Shown here: positions 44,092 to 48,379 of the stretch, piece after piece
Layout: each line of letters opens with the position of its first letter
Numbering within the stretch: the stretch's first letter is position 1
Assembly (NCBI GenBank): GCA_943704425.1
Contig: CALSCP010002154.1
Location: 22,943 to 71,321 of the forward strand
Direction: 5' to 3'
Source of the DNA: Ministeria vibrans ATCC 50519
Lineage: Eukaryota; Opisthokonta; Filasterea
Length of the DNA: 48,379 bases
Notes under the pieces: model-generated
What the model saw: the letters and a program-made list of their open reading frames with translations, nothing else
What the model was told of the DNA's origin: nothing
Databases searched by the model: none
Made by a program: the position numbers and the translations under genes

Positions 44092-45227
44092 TTATTCGTA
44101 TTATGTTTTGACATTATAGAGTACAGCTATCGTTTTTCTATTTATTTTCTTGTTAATATTAATATCGTACCTCCAAATTTCCATTCCATGTCGACCAGCT
44201 CGTTGACCATGAGCGCCTGTGAGATGGCCGCGCGCAGAAGCGGTGCCTGGTTGGCCTTCCACACGGAGCCGACGTGCGCTGCCTTGGCTGCTGACAGACC
44301 CAGTTGCGTCAGATCAGACGTCACTTGGTCCGCATTGCAGCTCATTCTTAACGAGCCCTACAAGAGAGAGAGACAGGTATAAAATAATTGATAGAGAAAC
44401 AGTGAGAAAAGAAGCAATGGATGTAAATCCTAGCATATACAAACGCACAGCGATCCATTCGCGAAGACGTAACAAATTGTGTCGTCGTGAAAAAAAAACA
44501 CAAAAAATCCACAATACACTGGAAAGCAATAAAAGATCAGTGTGACATGAAACGAGTCAGACGGAATAGAAAACACCAAAAGCCAGTATGAACGGAACAT
44601 AACAATCGGATCGAGTGGCGCAGTGCGATTTGAGACACACGACCTCAATCGGAGTGTACAGTCGCTCCGGTTTAATGTGAGGGGACAACAACAAAGAAAC
44701 AGTTCTTTAAAAACAGCACAACAAGTCAAGAAAAAAAGAAAAAGACAACAGCAGAGCAAGTAGGCTTGGAACAATAAGAACACGAAATCACTTTAGAATG
44801 AACAGTTGAAGACGGGATTGCTTCGGGTTGTACAGTTTAAATCAAGAAAAAAGAAACAAATTTTGGTTTTTGTAGCACAACACGACTACGATGGGTTCGC
44901 GGGGCGGATTCAACAGAGGGAGCAGGGCGATACACGGCAGGGTGGATGAAGCGGGAGGGGCGCGGGAGCGGTTCTGACCTTGCTAAAGAGCAGAAGACTT
45001 CTCACGACATTTCGCATTGTGTTCACGTTTGCCGAGTGTGTCTCGGCGGCATCGTCGACGGACGTCATGAGGCGCTGGCCGTTGGCAGTGCCGGGCGACA
45101 GCAGGAAGGCGACAGTCGCCTGCACAAGCGCGTCAAAGGCCCCTTCGCTCAAGGACGCCGCTGCCGCCATGTCTGTGCTGATCTGCGCATCGGGCGCCTT
45201 GTCCGGCGAGAAGTGGAACGAGGCCAT
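43709..45227 (-). CDS. COMMD7: COMM domain-containing protein 7 homologue
   Basis: Exons 45227-44979, 44357-44171, 43956-43855 and 43785-43709 sum to 615 nt (204 aa). COMMD proteins form the Commander complex that works with retromer-like machinery in endosomal recycling. The N-terminal helical domain (ALVQATVAFLLSP) and C-terminal COMM domain are visible: NELVDMEWKFGVTAGTDELR, STFLQLKLVLDKG, ENVFMELTLPQFYTFLHEME, KAKAYIDSLT, matching COMMD7. The 620-base intron 1 (44358-44978) contains AT-rich sequence and short runs only. Confidence 0.9.
44040..44105 (+). repeat. (ATT)n-type repeat in COMMD7 intron
   Basis: AT-rich trinucleotide run inside intron 43957-44170. Confidence 0.8.
44358..44978 (-). 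other. Large COMMD7 intron, no internal gene
   Basis: Scanned on both strands for a tRNA cloverleaf, snoRNA box or exon. Nothing is supportable. Confidence 0.6.
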
Positions 45228-45498
45228 GTCAAATCAACTCGTGTTGAGGGCTGCCTGTGGACTTTGGAGTGAGTAAAAAGAATAAGTAGTTAGTAGAGAA
45301 AATCGAGTATGCCAATCACAACCTAAAATACAAATAGATAAAACAATCAGCCAACTCTTCCGCCGTAGACACAAAATACTCAGTAAATCAAGGATCTATT
45401 TAGCTATTAAAACCGTGTGAAACAAACATAATTTTTCCGTCGTCGTTAATTCGTATTAAATTTGTACAATCAATCCATCAAAGCTGTGAAACAAAACA

Positions 45499-47296
45499 TC
45501 AGCTGGTGAGCAAATCCTCAAAATCAGCCTCTAAATCATCCACATTTCCCAGCGCAATAGCAGGCACATCGGATACGTCGAGATCCACATCCGCCAACTC
45601 ACGCTCCAGCTCATCCTCCCACGCCTCTGTTAGTAGATGATAATGTGAGTTTCGATAACGAATCGAGTTGTTTTGACATGAATCACCTTGTCTTTGACGC
45701 GCCTCATCCTCAGCACTGTCAGGAATGTCTTCATCATACTCCAGGCGGGTCTGTACGGTTTCTTCTTCGTCATCGTCAATGCTGAATGCACCTGCGCTTG
45801 TCGGAATGGCCCGTGCAATGTCCTCCAGCGACGGCGACGCATCCACATCACCACCACCACCACCACCACTACCATCCACATCAGCAGCAATATTGCCACT
45901 GCTACTGCTGCTGACTGGTTTGTCTGCTCGGTCACGCTGCAGCTGCAGCTGCTCCCGATGCTCCTCCAGCAGCTCAGGGTTGTCGGCGCGCACCTTCTTG
46001 ACGGCTGCGCGTTGCATGCGGTTACGCAGACACAACGCATCAAGGTCTTCGCACAGCGCACTGCACAGTGGTCCGTCGGCTGCGTCGCCAAGTACCTGCG
46101 ATGAGGCCACAAGAACTGCCTGGCACTGTCGGTTCTGTCGCAGCGAAGCCACCAGAGCCATCAGTCCCGCTGGTCCCACTCCGTTGTCACGCATGTCCAC
46201 GCGCAGCAACGTGCCGCCCGTCGCAAGGGCCTCCGCCACACCAATCGCACTGTCTTCGCCCAGGTTGTTCGCGGCAATGCCCAGTCGACGCAAAGGACAC
46301 GAGCGACGCACCAGCGCCGGTTGCAGGCTCATAAACGCACGGTCCGAGAGCGTTGCGCCGTTTCCGCCAATGTTGAGGCGTCGCAATGCACATGCTGGGT
46401 CGTCGAGCAAAGCACAGAGACGCTCGCACGACCGCTGTCCCACACGACAGCCCCACAGGTCCAGCGATGAAAGGTGGCATTCGCCCGTGTCGCGCGATGA
46501 CAATGCGTCACACAGTGCCACCACACCGTCGTCACCAAGAGCCGAATTCCCCCGTAAATCAAGTACTTGAAGCGGTACCAAAAGACGCCCAAGACACGGC
46601 AAGAGTGTCAGAGGCGTAAGGCCGCTGCGAGCGACGCGCAGCTCATGCAGAACACCATGCATTTGCTCGAGGCAACGCGTGAGCGCCGGCACGTCCGTCC
46701 CACTTGTGGTAAGCGACACAAGTCGCGCACTGCCCGTCACCAAACTCATTACACTGCCACCCATCTTGTTGACAACTTTCGCGGCGGCGCGCAGACCGCA
46801 CGAGTCGATGAGAAGCGACGAAAGTCGACAACTCGGCTGTGCCAGTGCCACGCCAAGTTGTTCCCAGCCAGCCGCGTCAAGGCCTGTCTCGGTGAGCTCC
46901 AGCGAGCCCAGAAGTGTAGGGTCGCCCACGGGAGCGTCGTCTCGTGCAATGGCTTCGCTGAGCGCAGCGATAACGGCCGCGGGAGTCGGCACTAACGTAC
47001 AGCGACTCAACACCAACTTTTGTGTGTGACACAGGCGACAGACGCGCGCCAAACAGGCGCCGGCAGCTGCGTCCACTCGCTCTCCAATTAGCGTAAACGT
47101 CTCTACTGACGAATCGCCTGCGATATCGGCACTTTCAAGGGGTTTAAGCACCGAAGCGAGCGGCGCGCATTTCGAACTAGGATGACAAAGACAAACAAAA
47201 GAGTTCAATGCGTGTGGGGGAGCGTGCGTGTATCTACCGCTCGCAGTCTTCCTTGTACTTGGCAAGCACGACGCCAGGCGACGGAAGAGCGGCCAT
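45499..47296 (-). CDS. Leucine-rich-repeat (RNI-like) protein
   Basis: Exons 47296-47238, 47176-45687 and 45626-45499 sum to 1677 nt (558 aa). The LRRs are of the RNase-inhibitor-like kind, for example LQVLDLRGNSALGDDGVVAL, LSSLDLWGCRVGQRSCERL, LRRLNIGGNGATLSDRAFM, LRRLGIAANNLGEDSAIGVA and LLRVDMRDNGVGPAGLMALV. A basic segment follows (ALCLRNRMQRAAVKKVRADN), then an acidic Ser/Gly-rich linker and a C-terminal acidic helical tail (EDELERELADVDLDVSDVPA). It resembles no specific functional group that I can name; it is probably a protein-interaction adaptor in the cytosol. Confidence 0.78.
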
Positions 47297-47643
47297 GTCA
47301 AAACAAAATTAATAATGATATTAATTTTATTATTCAATATTGATAAAAATTATTTTGGTCTAATGAGATTAAATTGAGTCTCAATCGATAAGCTAGTCCT
47401 AGCCCCTTACCCCTCAGTCGTACTCACGTCTCACTGTGGCCACCTCACTTACCTGTGTCAAAAGGGTTGAATGCTAATTCACCATATTATTGTCCCTGTG
47501 CATTGTGCAGCCATTCCTTGCTGGTGTCGGTGTAGAACGTTGCGTTGGACACTCGACCGAGTCGCAAAGATTCCCCTTTACTTTTCTAATGTACTCCTTT
47601 TTCATTGTTTTGGGTGTGTGTGTGTGTTTTCGTGGGTGGTCTC
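47297..47643. other. Intergenic, nothing supportable
   Basis: 347 bases between the LRR gene start and the 3' end of the myotrophin-like gene, both on the minus strand. AT-rich with a short GT run (47618-47629). No gene or structured RNA is seen. Confidence 0.6.
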
Positions 47644-47982
47644 TCACTTGAGCAGCGCCTTGATGGCAGCGCTCTCTGCCGCCTCGACATACGATCGACC
47701 GTCGGGGGTTTGGCCCGTCTTGTTTGCACCGGCAGCAATGAGAACCTTGACGGCGTCGGTGTGGCCCTCGAAAATGGCCGCAAGGAGAGGTGTCATGCCG
47801 TACTTGTCCTCGGCCTACAAAACAAGTTGTCCGTCTCCATTTGCACACAGACAAGCGGTTGATATGCGTACGTTGACATCGGCGCCCTTGGAGATGAGGT
47901 ACTCCAAAACCTCAACCTGACCGTAGTCAGCGGCAAAGTGCAGTGGTCTGCGGTTGCTCAGCATCGCATTCACATCCAGTTG
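47644..47982 (-). CDS. MTPN: Myotrophin (V-1)-like ankyrin protein, 5' exon(s) unresolved
   Basis: Two exons are supported, 47982-47872 and 47814-47644, joined in phase 0 (94 aa plus stop). Myotrophin binds the capping protein of actin filaments. Two full ankyrin repeats are visible: [27 protein letters not shown] and [20 protein letters not shown] with [20 protein letters not shown], ending in [12 protein letters not shown], which matches the myotrophin C-terminus. The first repeat and N-terminus (about 30 residues, W-A-x-x-N-G-D type) should lie between 47983 and the window end. The only long upstream frame (48209-48030) lacks the expected motif, so I leave the start open. Confidence 0.72.
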
Positions 47983-48379
47983 CTACGAAAATGATGAGAT
48001 GTGTTGTGTGAGTCCGAGAGAGAGACTGAGAGAGTGTGTGTGAAGGAGAAGAACAGCATAAAGAGAGATCCACCGCACAGTACACATACGGCCACACGTG
48101 TACGCATCACCAGAGCAACATTGGGCGAGTGGTGTGCGCGAGCAGTGAGCGGGAAAGACAGAAATTCACTTGTGGATGCATAATCATTAATTGCTGGCGT
48201 CATCCTCATCCCATCTGGACATGTTGCGCGCGTCCACTGAAAGAACCAAGTCGCATAGACTCGTATGACGCCAAGAGCAGCTTACTCTCCGGAAGATGCG
48301 ACGAGGCCACACAATTCATATTGAATGAGTCATTTTGCTCGATAACCGGTTATATTTTGAGTCTGTTCCGTCTCTCTCG
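47983..48379 (-). other. Putative 5' region of the myotrophin-like gene, unresolved
   Basis: A GTAAGC donor-like site (minus, near 48284) and TTTCAG acceptor (near 48241) suggest a small 5' intron, but no exon combination gives a convincing N-terminal ankyrin repeat. GA/GT-rich sequence occurs at 48020-48060. The window ends at 48379. Confidence 0.35.

Noticed and set aside
44590-44680. tRNA-like words (GTGGCGCAGTGCG, GGTTT)
   Set aside because: No acceptor stem or TPsiC arm with proper spacing could be formed; it lies within a COMMD7 intron.

Overview
The window is nuclear DNA from an intron-rich, gene-dense eukaryote, most likely a free-living unicellular protist. About 65 spliceosomal introns can be placed by GT-AG borders plus reading-frame phase. 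Intergenic distances are often only 100-250 bases. The non-coding DNA is full of simple repeats: (GA)n, (CA)n, (TAA)n and long A, T or G runs. A CFAP97-type ciliary protein suggests a lineage with cilia or flagella. A fungal-type (MET5/MET10) sulfite reductase, an IRP1-type aconitase, COMMD7, myotrophin and SAP30BP homologues are compatible with an opisthokont, amoebozoan or relative, but I cannot name the species. All three stop codons are used normally. Gene models were built by hand; every complete model sums to a multiple of three.

Layout. 71-1268 (-): mitochondrial ribosomal protein bL21m. 1458-7837 (+): a 1819-residue Gly-rich/PH/ankyrin/PH scaffold. 8012-9196 (-): sugar-phosphate isomerase/epimerase-like TIM barrel. 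9520-10140 (-): ureidoglycolate-lyase-like protein. 10291-11192 (+): CFAP97-like ciliary protein. 11347-15435 (-): cytosolic aconitase/IRP1 with 16 visible exons, its 5' end lost at a 10-N assembly gap (15520-15529). 15546-16097 (+): C-terminal piece of the sulfite reductase flavoprotein subunit (MET10-like), its 5' part lost at the same gap. 16237-18001 (-): class I fructose-bisphosphate aldolase. 18246-18991 (+): MAPEG membrane protein. 19210-20041 (+): ATP synthase factor B-like protein. 20161-24877 (-): sulfite reductase beta subunit (MET5-like). 25064-25221 (-): an unassigned exon-like fragment. 25445-30910 (-): a single 11-exon gene for a WD40-Roc-COR-caspase protein. 31289-34641 (-): eIF4G-like MIF4G/W2 protein. 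34662-35858 (+): intronless ankyrin protein, possibly F-box. 36526-38222 (+): TMEM198-like membrane protein. 38334-39200 (-): SAP30BP/HCNGP homologue. 39836-41080 (+): Rnl2-family RNA ligase. 41373-43469 (-): coiled-coil protein. 43709-45227 (-): COMMD7. 45499-47296 (-): leucine-rich-repeat protein. 47644-47982 (-): myotrophin-like ankyrin protein, 5' end unresolved.

The most notable locus is 25445-30910. Splice phases join a seven-bladed WD40 propeller (one blade per exon, nearly all exactly 126 nt), a Roc GTPase with recognisable G1, G3, G4 and G5 motifs, a COR region and a C-terminal caspase-like protease domain with an apparent His/Cys dyad. This looks like a one-polypeptide sensor, switch and protease.

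Second-tier items are the Rnl2-type RNA ligase, the two sulfite reductase subunits lying close together across a suspect gap flanked by a 57-base inverted copy of MET5 sequence, a dispersed (GA)n plus AAACAAAGTGATAGAGAGAG repeat family in introns of unrelated genes, and a perfect 45-base inverted repeat at the left edge of the window.
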